The position numbers and the translations under genes are program-made. DNA of 32,742 nucleotides from Acidothermus sp. (lineage in GTDB: Bacteria; Actinomycetota; Actinomycetes; Acidothermales; Acidothermaceae), in contig JAIMAI010000026.1 of NCBI GenBank assembly GCA_023512015.1, positions 1-32,742 on the forward strand. The letters run 5' to 3'. Below the pieces are notes generated by a model. That model made no database searches. It saw only the letters and a program-made list of their open reading frames with translations, and was not told where the DNA came from. This document shows, piece by piece, positions 8,493-14,984 of the stretch; positions within the stretch are counted from its first letter, which is position 1, and each line of letters starts with the position of its first letter.

Positions 8493-8514
8493 TTCCGTCG
8501 AACCGTCGACGGAA
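8493..8514 (-). promoter_or_regulatory. Perfect inverted repeat abutting the sigE ribosome-binding site
   Basis: TTCCGTCGA at 8493-8501 and TCGACGGAA at 8506-8514 form a 9-bp perfect inverted repeat with a 4-nt spacer. In the sigE mRNA the hairpin ends where GGTGGAG (the Shine-Dalgarno) begins, and its last GGAA is continuous with it. It may be an RNA element tuning translation or a dyad operator. Confidence 0.5.
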
Positions 8515-8646
8515 TCCTGTCACGCCACCCTGAAGATTTCCTGATTGTCCAGAGAGCCTCGTCTGCTGAGAGTAGCCCCCGGCGACTACGCTGCCGGTGA
8601 GCGACATCGTGCTCGATCAGAGGAGATCACCATCGGCGATCTACGC

Positions 8647-9267
8647 ATGACCTGGGAATACGCCGAGGGCTTCATCGGCGAGGACGACGTCGTGCGCGCC
8701 GCAGCGGCCCGCGGCCGGGAGCTCGGCGCCGTCCCGGTCCTCCCGGGTGTCGGCGCGATGCTGCGCTTCCTCGCCGCCGCACTGCAAGCCCGGGCGGTCG
8801 TTGAGGTGGGCAGCGGCTGCGGCGTCTCAGGCGTCTGGCTGCTCCGCGGCATGCATCCCGAAGGCGTGCTTACCTCGATCGACACCGAGGCCGAACACCA
8901 ACGGCTGGCGCGCCAAGCGTATGCGGAGGCCGGTTTCCTTCCGGCACGTTTCCGCCTGATCTGCGGCCAAGCTTTGGACGTCCTGCCGCGACTCAGCGAC
9001 GCGGCCTACGACCTCGTCTTCTGCGATGCGGAGAAGACCGAGTACGGCGATTACCTGACCGAGGCTTTCCGTCTGCTGCGTCTGGGCGGAGTCGTCGCCT
9101 TCGACAACGCGCTCTGGCACGATCGGGTCGCCGATCCCTCGCAGCGGGATGCGACCACGATCGCGATCCGCGAATTGGGGAAGCGAATTCGTGACGACGA
9201 GCGATGGCTTCCGGTGCTGCTTGCCGTGGGCGACGGACTGCTCGCCGCCGTGAAACGCGCCGAATGA
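8647..9267 (+). CDS. SAM-dependent O-methyltransferase (family 3, Rv1220c-like)
   Basis: A 206-residue class I methyltransferase of the catechol/caffeoyl-CoA O-methyltransferase type. The SAM-binding motif VEVGSGCGVSG is at 52-62, the acidic motif II around SIDTE at 78-82, and a metal- or substrate-binding FCDAEKTEY at 125-133. ATG 8647 matches where homologues begin (TWEYAEG...). The nearest Shine-Dalgarno, AGAGGAG, is over 20 nt upstream and sits 6 nt before an in-frame ATC, so the true start is uncertain and could be that ATC or a leaderless ATG. The gene is divergent from sigE, as in mycobacteria. The substrate is unknown. pabB follows after 13 nt. Confidence 0.88.
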   Translation: MTWEYAEGFIGEDDVVRAAAARGRELGAVPVLPGVGAMLRFLAAALQARAVVEVGSGCGVSGVWLLRGMHPEGVLTSIDTEAEHQRLARQAYAEAGFLPARFRLICGQALDVLPRLSDAAYDLVFCDAEKTEYGDYLTEAFRLLRLGGVVAFDNALWHDRVADPSQRDATTIAIRELGKRIRDDERWLPVLLAVGDGLLAAVKRAE

Positions 9268-9280
9268 CTCCCGCGACGCG

Positions 9281-10780
9281 ATGTCCCTGCGCCGTCTGGT
9301 ACGTCCCCTCGATTTCGTTCCCGACCCCGAGGAGGCCTACCGGGCACTTTTCGCCAGACGTTCCGGGAGTTTCTGGTTGGACGGCGAAGTCTTCGCACCG
9401 AAGGGGTGGGGCCGTTCGATACTCGGGGCGGCGGAGGGAAATGCGGGGATCCTCCTGCGCTACCGTCTCGCCCCGCAGACCCTCACCCTGACCACGCTCG
9501 GCGAATCCAGAACCGAACAGGTCGACGATTTCTTGCGGTATCTGGACGACGTCCTGCAGCGGTCGGGCCGTGCGATCGGAGGTAGCGACGACGCCACGCC
9601 GGAAACGGAATCAGCTTCTCTTGTGGCGGTGGGATATCTCGGCTACGAGATGAAGGCTCAGACCTGTGGTCGGGTCGGCCACCGGTCGCCGTTCCCCGAC
9701 GCGGCGTTCGTCCTCGCGGATCGTCTCCTTTTTCTCGACCATTGCGGGGGACGCAGCCTGCTCGTCGCCATCGACGATCCACCCGAAGCTTCGCGGTGGC
9801 TGAACGCGGCCGCTGCGCGGCTGGCCGTCTTACCGCGTTCGCAGCCCGGCGCCCGCGAGGTGACGGTCGCGGGTGTCCCGGACGCCGGCTTCGACGTCTG
9901 GACCGACCCTGGTATCCGACGCCGCCACGAGCGGTTCGAATACCTCACCCGAATCGCACGGTGTCAGGAAGAAATCCGCGCGGGAAACGCCTACGAAATT
10001 TGCCTGACGACGACGGTACGGGCGCCCAAGAAAACCCCTGCGCTGGAGCTGTTCACCCACCTGCGTCGGGTCAACCCGGCTCCTTTCAGCGCCTTTCTCG
10101 ACTTCCCCGACGCCGCCGTCGTCTCCTCCTCCCCAGAATTGTTTTTGGCGGTCGGCCCGGACGGCACGGTCGAATCCGCTCCCATCAAAGGCACCCGTCC
10201 GCGGGGACGCACCGCTGCCGAGGACCGCCGACTCCGCGAAGAACTGGTGTGCAGTGAGAAGGACCGTGCCGAAAACGTGATGATCGTGGATCTGGTGCGC
10301 CACGACCTCGGCCGAGTCTGCCGGATCGGCTCCGTCCACGTACCCCGATTGCTGGCGGTCGAGACCTACCCCACCGCCCACCACCTCGTCTCCACCATTC
10401 GAGGCGAGCTGCGTCCTCCGTATCGAGCGGTGGACGCCGTCCGCGCCGCTTTTCCCCCCGGCTCCATGACCGGAGCACCAAAAATCCGGGTGATGGACAT
10501 CCTCGACGAACTGGAGGGAGGCCCGCGCGGCATCTACTCGGGAGCCGTCGGCTGGTTTTCTGCGGACCGCACGGCACATCTCGCCGTCGCGATCCGCACC
10601 GCGGTGGTCGGCGCGGACGGCGTCCACGTCGGCGCGGGAGGCGCGGTGACCGCCCTTTCCGATCCGCAGGCGGAAGTCAACGAAGTGCACGTAAAGGCTG
10701 CCGCGGTTCTCGGTAACCTGCCGGCCTGCGCGGATCAGTCGAAGACGAGCGGCTCGGTGCGGCTGCGTTTCAATTCGTAG
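9281..10780 (+). CDS. pabB: Aminodeoxychorismate synthase component I
   Basis: A 499-residue chorismate-utilising enzyme that aminates chorismate to 4-amino-4-deoxychorismate for folate. The key discriminator is PIKGTRPRG at 301-309: the Lys303 of PIKGT is typical of PabB, while anthranilate synthases carry Ala there. The other conserved blocks present are EIRAGNAYEICLT, SSSPELFL, VDLVRHDLGRVC, and the C-terminal PPGSMTGAPKIRVMDILDELE with YSGAVGW. No glutamine amidotransferase domain is fused and no pabA or pabC lies nearby. No convincing ribosome-binding site precedes ATG 9281, and coupling to the methyltransferase 13 nt upstream is possible. The last 46 nt overlap the 3' end of the convergent DsbA-family gene. 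Confidence 0.92.
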   Translation: MSLRRLVRPLDFVPDPEEAYRALFARRSGSFWLDGEVFAPKGWGRSILGAAEGNAGILLRYRLAPQTLTLTTLGESRTEQVDDFLRYLDDVLQRSGRAIGGSDDATPETESASLVAVGYLGYEMKAQTCGRVGHRSPFPDAAFVLADRLLFLDHCGGRSLLVAIDDPPEASRWLNAAAARLAVLPRSQPGAREVTVAGVPDAGFDVWTDPGIRRRHERFEYLTRIARCQEEIRAGNAYEICLTTTVRAPKKTPALELFTHLRRVNPAPFSAFLDFPDAAVVSSSPELFLAVGPDGTVESAPIKGTRPRGRTAAEDRRLREELVCSEKDRAENVMIVDLVRHDLGRVCRIGSVHVPRLLAVETYPTAHHLVSTIRGELRPPYRAVDAVRAAFPPGSMTGAPKIRVMDILDELEGGPRGIYSGAVGWFSADRTAHLAVAIRTAVVGADGVHVGAGGAVTALSDPQAEVNEVHVKAAAVLGNLPACADQSKTSGSVRLRFNS

Positions 10781-11361
10781 AACGTTCGGTGGCGCATCAA
10801 GGTGACCGTCGCGTCGAAAAGACGTGCGGCTTCCTCTCCGCGGGGAATGCGGGAAAAGACCGGACCGAAAATCCCGGTCCCTTCGATGTGCAACGTCGGT
10901 GTCCCGACGTCGTCGCCTACTTTTTCCATGCCGCGGCGATGGCTCTCGGCAAGTGCGGCATCGTACTGCTCGCCGTCGGCGCCGGACAGCAGGTCGGACG
11001 GAAGGCCCGCTTCGGCGAGAGCTTCGCCGAGCACGGCGTCGTAATCACGCCGCTTCTCGTTGTGCAACCGACGACCGAGCGCGCCGTACAAGGGTTCGAG
11101 GATCGATTCTCCCCTGAGCTGCTCGGCCGCGATACAGACCCGGGCGATGCGTTTCGCCTGTCGCATGGTCTCGGCGTACTCCGCCGATTGCTCTTTGCCT
11201 TCGTTCAGCAAGGCGAGGCTCATCACCCGAAAACGCACCTCGATCGGCCTATACTTCCGGACTTCGAGAATCCATCGCGAGGTGATCCAGGCGAAGGGAC
11301 AGACCGCATCGAAATAGAAGTCCACCTGCGCCGTCTGCATCGCGTCGTCGTTCCCGCTCAT
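10735..11361 (-). CDS. DsbA-fold oxidoreductase of the mycothiol-dependent nitroreductase (Rv2466c) family
   Basis: A 208-residue thioredoxin-fold protein. Similarity to Rv2466c is clear along its length: the motifs CPFAWITSRWILEV, RVMSLALLNE, EPLYGALGRRLHNE, DVGTPTLHIEG, SRIPRGEEAARLFDA and ELKRSRTEP. Rv2466c has a CPWC active site; here it is CPFA (21-24), so only the nucleophilic Cys21 remains and the protein should work by a monothiol mechanism, possibly with mycothiol as partner. Starts at GTG 11391 and ATG 11340 are alternatives; ATG 11361 has a weak GGGA. A -10-like TAGAAT (11403-11408, minus strand) and a CTTG-N3-CAAG palindrome lie upstream. The 3' end overlaps pabB by 46 nt in convergent orientation. 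Confidence 0.88.
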   Translation of the reverse strand: MSGNDDAMQTAQVDFYFDAVCPFAWITSRWILEVRKYRPIEVRFRVMSLALLNEGKEQSAEYAETMRQAKRIARVCIAAEQLRGESILEPLYGALGRRLHNEKRRDYDAVLGEALAEAGLPSDLLSGADGEQYDAALAESHRRGMEKVGDDVGTPTLHIEGTGIFGPVFSRIPRGEEAARLFDATVTLMRHRTFYELKRSRTEPLVFD

Positions 11362-11402
11362 CGTTCCCGCAGCATCTGTTCTCGATCCCACGTGTTTTTG
11401 TC

Positions 11403-11430
11403 ATTCTACGCGATACTTGACACAAGATAA
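11403..11430 (-). promoter_or_regulatory. Candidate promoter and operator of the DsbA-family gene
   Basis: On the minus strand a weak -35 TTATCT (11430-11425) and a good -10 TAGAAT (11408-11403) are 16 nt apart. The palindrome CTTGTGTCAAG (11416-11426) lies in the spacer, where a bound protein would block or adjust the promoter. The regulator is not identifiable. Confidence 0.4.
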
Positions 11431-11462
11431 CGATCAGGCGGACCACCGCCGCTTGCAGGATC

Positions 11463-12143
11463 TCAGCTCGAAGGCGAGAGCGAAGCCGACGGCAACGCGA
11501 CGGGAGGAGGCGGGCTCTCCGAGGAGGTGGCGCAGGGAGACGCCCCCGCGACGAGGCAGCTGTAGTCGTTGGCCTGGAGAGGCCGGCTCGTCAGTGTCCC
11601 ATCGGCGAGGGGAACGGTCACTGGGTGGCCATCCAGTTCGATCAATACCGAGTCGATGCCGGGAAAGGACACGGCCGTGAGCACCAGTTGCGCAGTAGCC
11701 AGGATCTGCGCCTGTCCGCGAATATCGGCGAACGCCGAACCGAGATCGATCGTCGCGAGACTTCCGGAGACCATGACGCCGTTGAGGGTCGACACAGCGG
11801 TCAACGCACTGGTCAGTCCGGCTGCGACCTCCGCATCGGTCGGACCGGCCAACAAGCTGCGCAGCAGCGCCGCCAGGGTTTGAGTCTGCTCGGCGGGCCG
11901 CCGAACCGCCACCAGCACGTCTTGCTTGGCGCGTACCAAATAGACGATCGAGCTCGGGAATTGCGGAGACGGCGAAGCCGAGGGAGCCGCTACCGGTTCG
12001 CGCAGCACCGAGGGGATGTCGTCGCTCGGGATGACCGTTGCTTTCGGCTGCCCGCCGACCCCGCAGCCTCCCAGCGCGACGATCCCGAGAACCACACCGA
12101 CGATCAGCCTCGACCGGCGGCGAAACAGCACCCCGATCCTCAC
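11463..12143 (-). CDS. GerMN-domain lipoprotein
   Basis: A 226-residue secreted lipoprotein. It begins with a positively charged stretch and a hydrophobic signal peptide ending in a lipobox LGGC (24-27), so Cys27 should be lipidated. Residues about 65-190 resemble the GerMN domain (LAALLRSLLAGPTDAEVAAG, then a beta-rich segment with IDSVLIELDG). The tail is rich in Ser and Pro. The GTG start overlaps the TGA of the histidine kinase (GTGA, 12140-12143), so it is translationally coupled as the third gene of a two-component operon. In the actinobacterial mtrA-mtrB-lpqB operon a GerMN lipoprotein also follows the kinase, but LpqB is much larger. A role as an envelope partner or modulator of the kinase is inferred. 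Confidence 0.85.
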   Translation of the reverse strand: MRIGVLFRRRSRLIVGVVLGIVALGGCGVGGQPKATVIPSDDIPSVLREPVAAPSASPSPQFPSSIVYLVRAKQDVLVAVRRPAEQTQTLAALLRSLLAGPTDAEVAAGLTSALTAVSTLNGVMVSGSLATIDLGSAFADIRGQAQILATAQLVLTAVSFPGIDSVLIELDGHPVTVPLADGTLTSRPLQANDYSCLVAGASPCATSSESPPPPVALPSASLSPSS

Positions 12144-13639
12144 GTCGATCCATCCCCGCGCCGCGTCCCACCGACCAAATGACTTCGCCTGGTGAGCCGG
12201 TCCACGCCCGCCCGCACCCGCTCGACGGCACCGCCTGCGTGGGGGACCCGCTCGCCGTCCGATTCCTCGCCGACCAGCGGCAAACTGATCACAAAACGGG
12301 CGCCGCCACCCGGCCGATCCTCCACCCAGATCCGGCCGCGATGCAAAGCGACGTGCTCCCACGCCAACGCCAGACCGAGACCCACGCCGGTGCCGGTGGC
12401 CCGATGCCCGTGGCCACCGCGGGCGAATCGCTCGAAGATGCGTTCGCGTTGCGCGGGTGGGATTCCCGGGCCGGCGTCGTCCACTTCGAACCGGACGGCG
12501 TGCGCGTCCCGGCGCACTCCGAGCCGTACGACCCCTCCGGCGTAGCGGTCCGCGTTCTGCACCAGGTTGGCGAAGACCCGCTCCATGCGCCGCTTGTCGA
12601 CACCGATGACGCACCGACCGGCATCCCCGACGATGTCGATCGGAACGCCCGGGCAGAGGTTGGCTGCGACCTGGCAGAGGAATTCGCCGGCGAACACCTC
12701 CTCGAGATTGGTCTCGGCGGCTCCCGCGTCCACCCGCGAAATCTCCAGCAAATCCTCGACGAGTCGGGCGAAACTCGCCGTCTCCGATTTCACGAGCTCC
12801 AATGCTTGGCGTTGCGAATCGCGCCAACCACTGGTATCCCGTTCCAGGACGGCCAACGACGCCGACAAGGTGGTGAGCGGAGAGCGTAATTCGTGGCTGA
12901 TGTCCGAGGCGAAACGCGCGTCCCGGGCGATCCGAGCCTGCAAGGCATCCACCATCGCGTTGAACGCCTTGGCCAGTCGGATCAGGTCACGGTCCTGGGC
13001 CTGCAGCCGGGTGTCCAGATTTCCGCGGGCGATTTCATCCGCGGCCGCTGCCACGGTTCGCAGGGGCTGGACGGCGAGTCGGCTCGCCCACGCGCCGAGC
13101 AATCCGCCGGCCAACGCGGTGACCACGGCCGCCACAGCCAGCGAGGCGGACAGGATGTGCAGGGTCGAATTCAGCTCCCGCAGAGAAAAAACCTGGACGA
13201 AGACGGCCGACACCGAGGGCAGCGGCACCGCGACCGCGAGATACGTGGTTCCGGACTGCTCGAAACGTTGGGTCGCCGCCTGCCCGGCCAACGCCCGGTT
13301 CATCAGATCCGGCGGGAGGTGGGAGGGCGCCACCAAGACCGACGAGCCGAACCAATGCCCGCGGCGGTACACCAGAGACGCCGATTCGCTGTTGGATGGT
13401 AACGTCCCGAGAAAGCTGGTCACGTCGGCGTCCGGCGACCGCAGTTCGGAACGAACCAGCCGGGCGTCGACGAAGGCCTGTCGTTTGGCCGACGATTCCC
13501 GCTCGCCGAGCAAGTAGTTGTGGGCCAAGGCGTAGGCGACGCCGGCCATCACACCGGCCAAGAAGAAAGTTCCGATGCAGAAAGCCACCGTCACGCGCGC
13601 TCGCAGACCGAGGGTCCGACGCAACCGAAGGAATTTCAC
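12140..13639 (-). CDS. Sensor histidine kinase, HAMP type
   Basis: A 499-residue membrane sensor. Transmembrane helices at about 18-38 and 163-187 bracket an extracytoplasmic sensor region of about 125 residues, followed by a HAMP domain (about 185-240). The phosphoacceptor is His249 in SDISHELRSPLTTL. The ATP-binding boxes are N (FANLVQNADRYA, 356-367), G1 (VDDAGPGIP, 386-394) and G2 (GTGVGLGLA, 416-424). GTG 13639 overlaps the response regulator stop as GTGA (13636-13639). It resembles MtrB- and MprB-type kinases in layout. The C-terminal ~45 residues after the catalytic domain are charged and look disordered. The signal sensed is unknown, but the downstream lipoprotein points to the cell envelope. 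Confidence 0.92.
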   Translation of the reverse strand: MKFLRLRRTLGLRARVTVAFCIGTFFLAGVMAGVAYALAHNYLLGERESSAKRQAFVDARLVRSELRSPDADVTSFLGTLPSNSESASLVYRRGHWFGSSVLVAPSHLPPDLMNRALAGQAATQRFEQSGTTYLAVAVPLPSVSAVFVQVFSLRELNSTLHILSASLAVAAVVTALAGGLLGAWASRLAVQPLRTVAAAADEIARGNLDTRLQAQDRDLIRLAKAFNAMVDALQARIARDARFASDISHELRSPLTTLSASLAVLERDTSGWRDSQRQALELVKSETASFARLVEDLLEISRVDAGAAETNLEEVFAGEFLCQVAANLCPGVPIDIVGDAGRCVIGVDKRRMERVFANLVQNADRYAGGVVRLGVRRDAHAVRFEVDDAGPGIPPAQRERIFERFARGGHGHRATGTGVGLGLALAWEHVALHRGRIWVEDRPGGGARFVISLPLVGEESDGERVPHAGGAVERVRAGVDRLTRRSHLVGGTRRGDGST

Positions 13640-14322
13640 GGCGCCGTCTGTACCTTGTAGCCGAGGCCGCGAACGGTGACCAAGATGTGGGGGCGGGCGG
13701 GGTCGTCTTCGATTTTGGTGCGCAGTCGCCGCACGTGGACGTCGACGATACGGCCATCGCCGAAATAGTCGTACCCCCACACCCGTTCGAGCAATTGCTC
13801 ACGACTGTAAACCCGGTCCGGAGTCGATGCCAACTCGCACAGCAGCCGAAATTCGGTGCGGGTCAGGTGCACCGGCTCCCCACGGCGTCGGACGACGCCG
13901 GCGTCGGGACGAATTTCCAAGCTTTGTATCTCGATGGTGTCACCACCGGCGGACCCGGTCGTCCTGGCCCGGCGCAGCAATGCGCGGATACGGGCGGACA
14001 ATTCCTTCATCTCGAAGGGTTTCGTCACGTAGTCGTCGGCGCCGGCCTCCAATCCTGCGACCACGTCGTGGGTATCCGCGCGGGCCGTCACCATGATGAC
14101 GGGAACGTCACTGGATTTACGCAGCCGCCGACAACATTCGAAGCCATCGAGATCCGGGAGCATCACGTCGACCAGCACGACGTCTGCTCCGTTCCCGGCA
14201 AAGGCATCGAGGCCCTGCGTCGCGTTCGGCGCTTCCACGACCTCATGGCCCTCGTCGGTTAGCGCCAACCGCATCGACGTCCGGATGCGGTCGTCGTCCT
14301 CGATCAAAAGAATGCGGGGCAC
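13636..14322 (-). CDS. OmpR/PhoB-family response regulator
   Basis: A 228-residue DNA-binding response regulator. The receiver domain (1-120) has the acidic pocket EDDD (8-11), the phospho-accepting Asp52 in VDVMLPDLDG, Thr79 and Lys101 in VTKPF. The C-terminal winged helix has RTEFRLLCELA and GRIVDVHVRRLRTKIEDD. GTG 14322 (VPRILLIEDD) is chosen because the receiver fold begins there; the frame continues upstream without homology. The gene leads the regulator-kinase-lipoprotein operon, each junction a 4-nt GTGA overlap, so the three proteins should be made in fixed ratio. Confidence 0.93.
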   Translation of the reverse strand: MPRILLIEDDDRIRTSMRLALTDEGHEVVEAPNATQGLDAFAGNGADVVLVDVMLPDLDGFECCRRLRKSSDVPVIMVTARADTHDVVAGLEAGADDYVTKPFEMKELSARIRALLRRARTTGSAGGDTIEIQSLEIRPDAGVVRRRGEPVHLTRTEFRLLCELASTPDRVYSREQLLERVWGYDYFGDGRIVDVHVRRLRTKIEDDPARPHILVTVRGLGYKVQTAP

Positions 14323-14388
14323 GCAGTCACTATGCCATCGACGCTGGTGCGGCGGCTGCCTCACCGAACGGCCGCCCCCAGACTCTCC

Positions 14389-14429
14389 TTTGCGATTGCG
14401 TTACGACTCGTTTGTCATGCAACCGCAAA
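14389..14429. promoter_or_regulatory. Imperfect inverted repeat in the regulator/STAS divergent region
   Basis: TTTGCGATTGC (14389-14399) and GCAACCGCAAA (14419-14429) pair at 10 of 11 positions across a 19-nt spacer. It lies in the 181-bp divergent region, 75 nt before the STAS start. It could be a two-site operator or a leader hairpin. Confidence 0.3.
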
Positions 14430-14503
14430 CGTATCGACAGCTCGTCCTCATGTTGGCCGGTGAGGATAGCGGCCGTCGGCACCAATGCTTCGAGGAGGAG
14501 CGC

Positions 14504-14956
14504 ATGTACCCCTTCCACGGCTCCGAGGTCTTTCGCTTCGATCTGTCCAGGGAGCACGACCGTGTCGTCGTCGCGCTGCACGGCGAACTCGACATCGCCA
14601 ATGCCCGTCGGCTGCGTGAATCGTTCGCCGCGCTGAGCGACGGCACAGAACGCGAAGTGATCGTTGACCTCTCGGGGGTGCCGTTCATCGACTCGACGTG
14701 CCTGGCGGTGCTGCTCTGGGCGTCCAACCGCTGCCGGGAACAGCGGCGGCAAATGGTGCTGCGCGCCCCGACCCGCGGTGTCCTCGCCACGCTCGCGGCC
14801 AGCGGGCTGCTGCGGGCCTTCCGTTACGACCCGACCACCTTGGACGGCGACCGGCCCTGGCCCACCCGGATGCCGGCCGCGCAGTCCTCCTCGTCGTCCG
14901 CCGCCGAGCTGACCGCCGCTGAGCTCACCGCCGCCGAGCTGACCGCCGCCCGCTGA
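14504..14956 (+). CDS. STAS-domain anti-sigma factor antagonist
   Basis: A 150-residue protein of the SpoIIAA/RsbV type, which binds and neutralises an anti-sigma factor when unphosphorylated. The STAS core runs from about 9 to 115, with HGELDIANA and the phosphorylation segment DLSGVPFIDSTCLAVLLWA, where Ser64 (DSTCL) is the expected kinase target. ATG 14504 follows GAGGAGGAG. No anti-sigma kinase partner is adjacent. The C-terminus is a low-complexity tail of AELTA repeats encoded by three 15-bp tandem copies, which is not part of the fold. A short hairpin follows the stop. Confidence 0.87.
   Translation: MYPFHGSEVFRFDLSREHDRVVVALHGELDIANARRLRESFAALSDGTEREVIVDLSGVPFIDSTCLAVLLWASNRCREQRRQMVLRAPTRGVLATLAASGLLRAFRYDPTTLDGDRPWPTRMPAAQSSSSSAAELTAAELTAAELTAAR
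14903..14947 (+). repeat. Three 15-bp tandem repeats in the STAS gene
   Basis: Copies at 14903-14917, 14918-14932 and 14933-14947. The first and third are identical (GCCGAGCTGACCGCC) and the second differs by two bases. Each encodes AELTA in frame, consistent with slippage expansion. Confidence 0.9.
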
Positions 14957-14984
14957 GCCGGCGAGCCGGTTCGGCTAAGCCGGC
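14957..14984. terminator. Bidirectional hairpin between the STAS gene and pepA
   Basis: An outer pair GCCGGC/GCCGGC (14957-14962, 14979-14984) encloses an inner AGCCG/CGGCT (14964-14968, 14972-14976) with a 3-nt loop and small internal mismatches. The pepA stop codon lies inside it. It probably ends both convergent transcripts. Confidence 0.5.

Noticed and set aside
12144-12827. Upstream extension of the lipoprotein frame into the histidine kinase
   Set aside because: The lipobox and signal peptide need the GTG at 12143, and the kinase ATP-binding motifs occupy the other frame.
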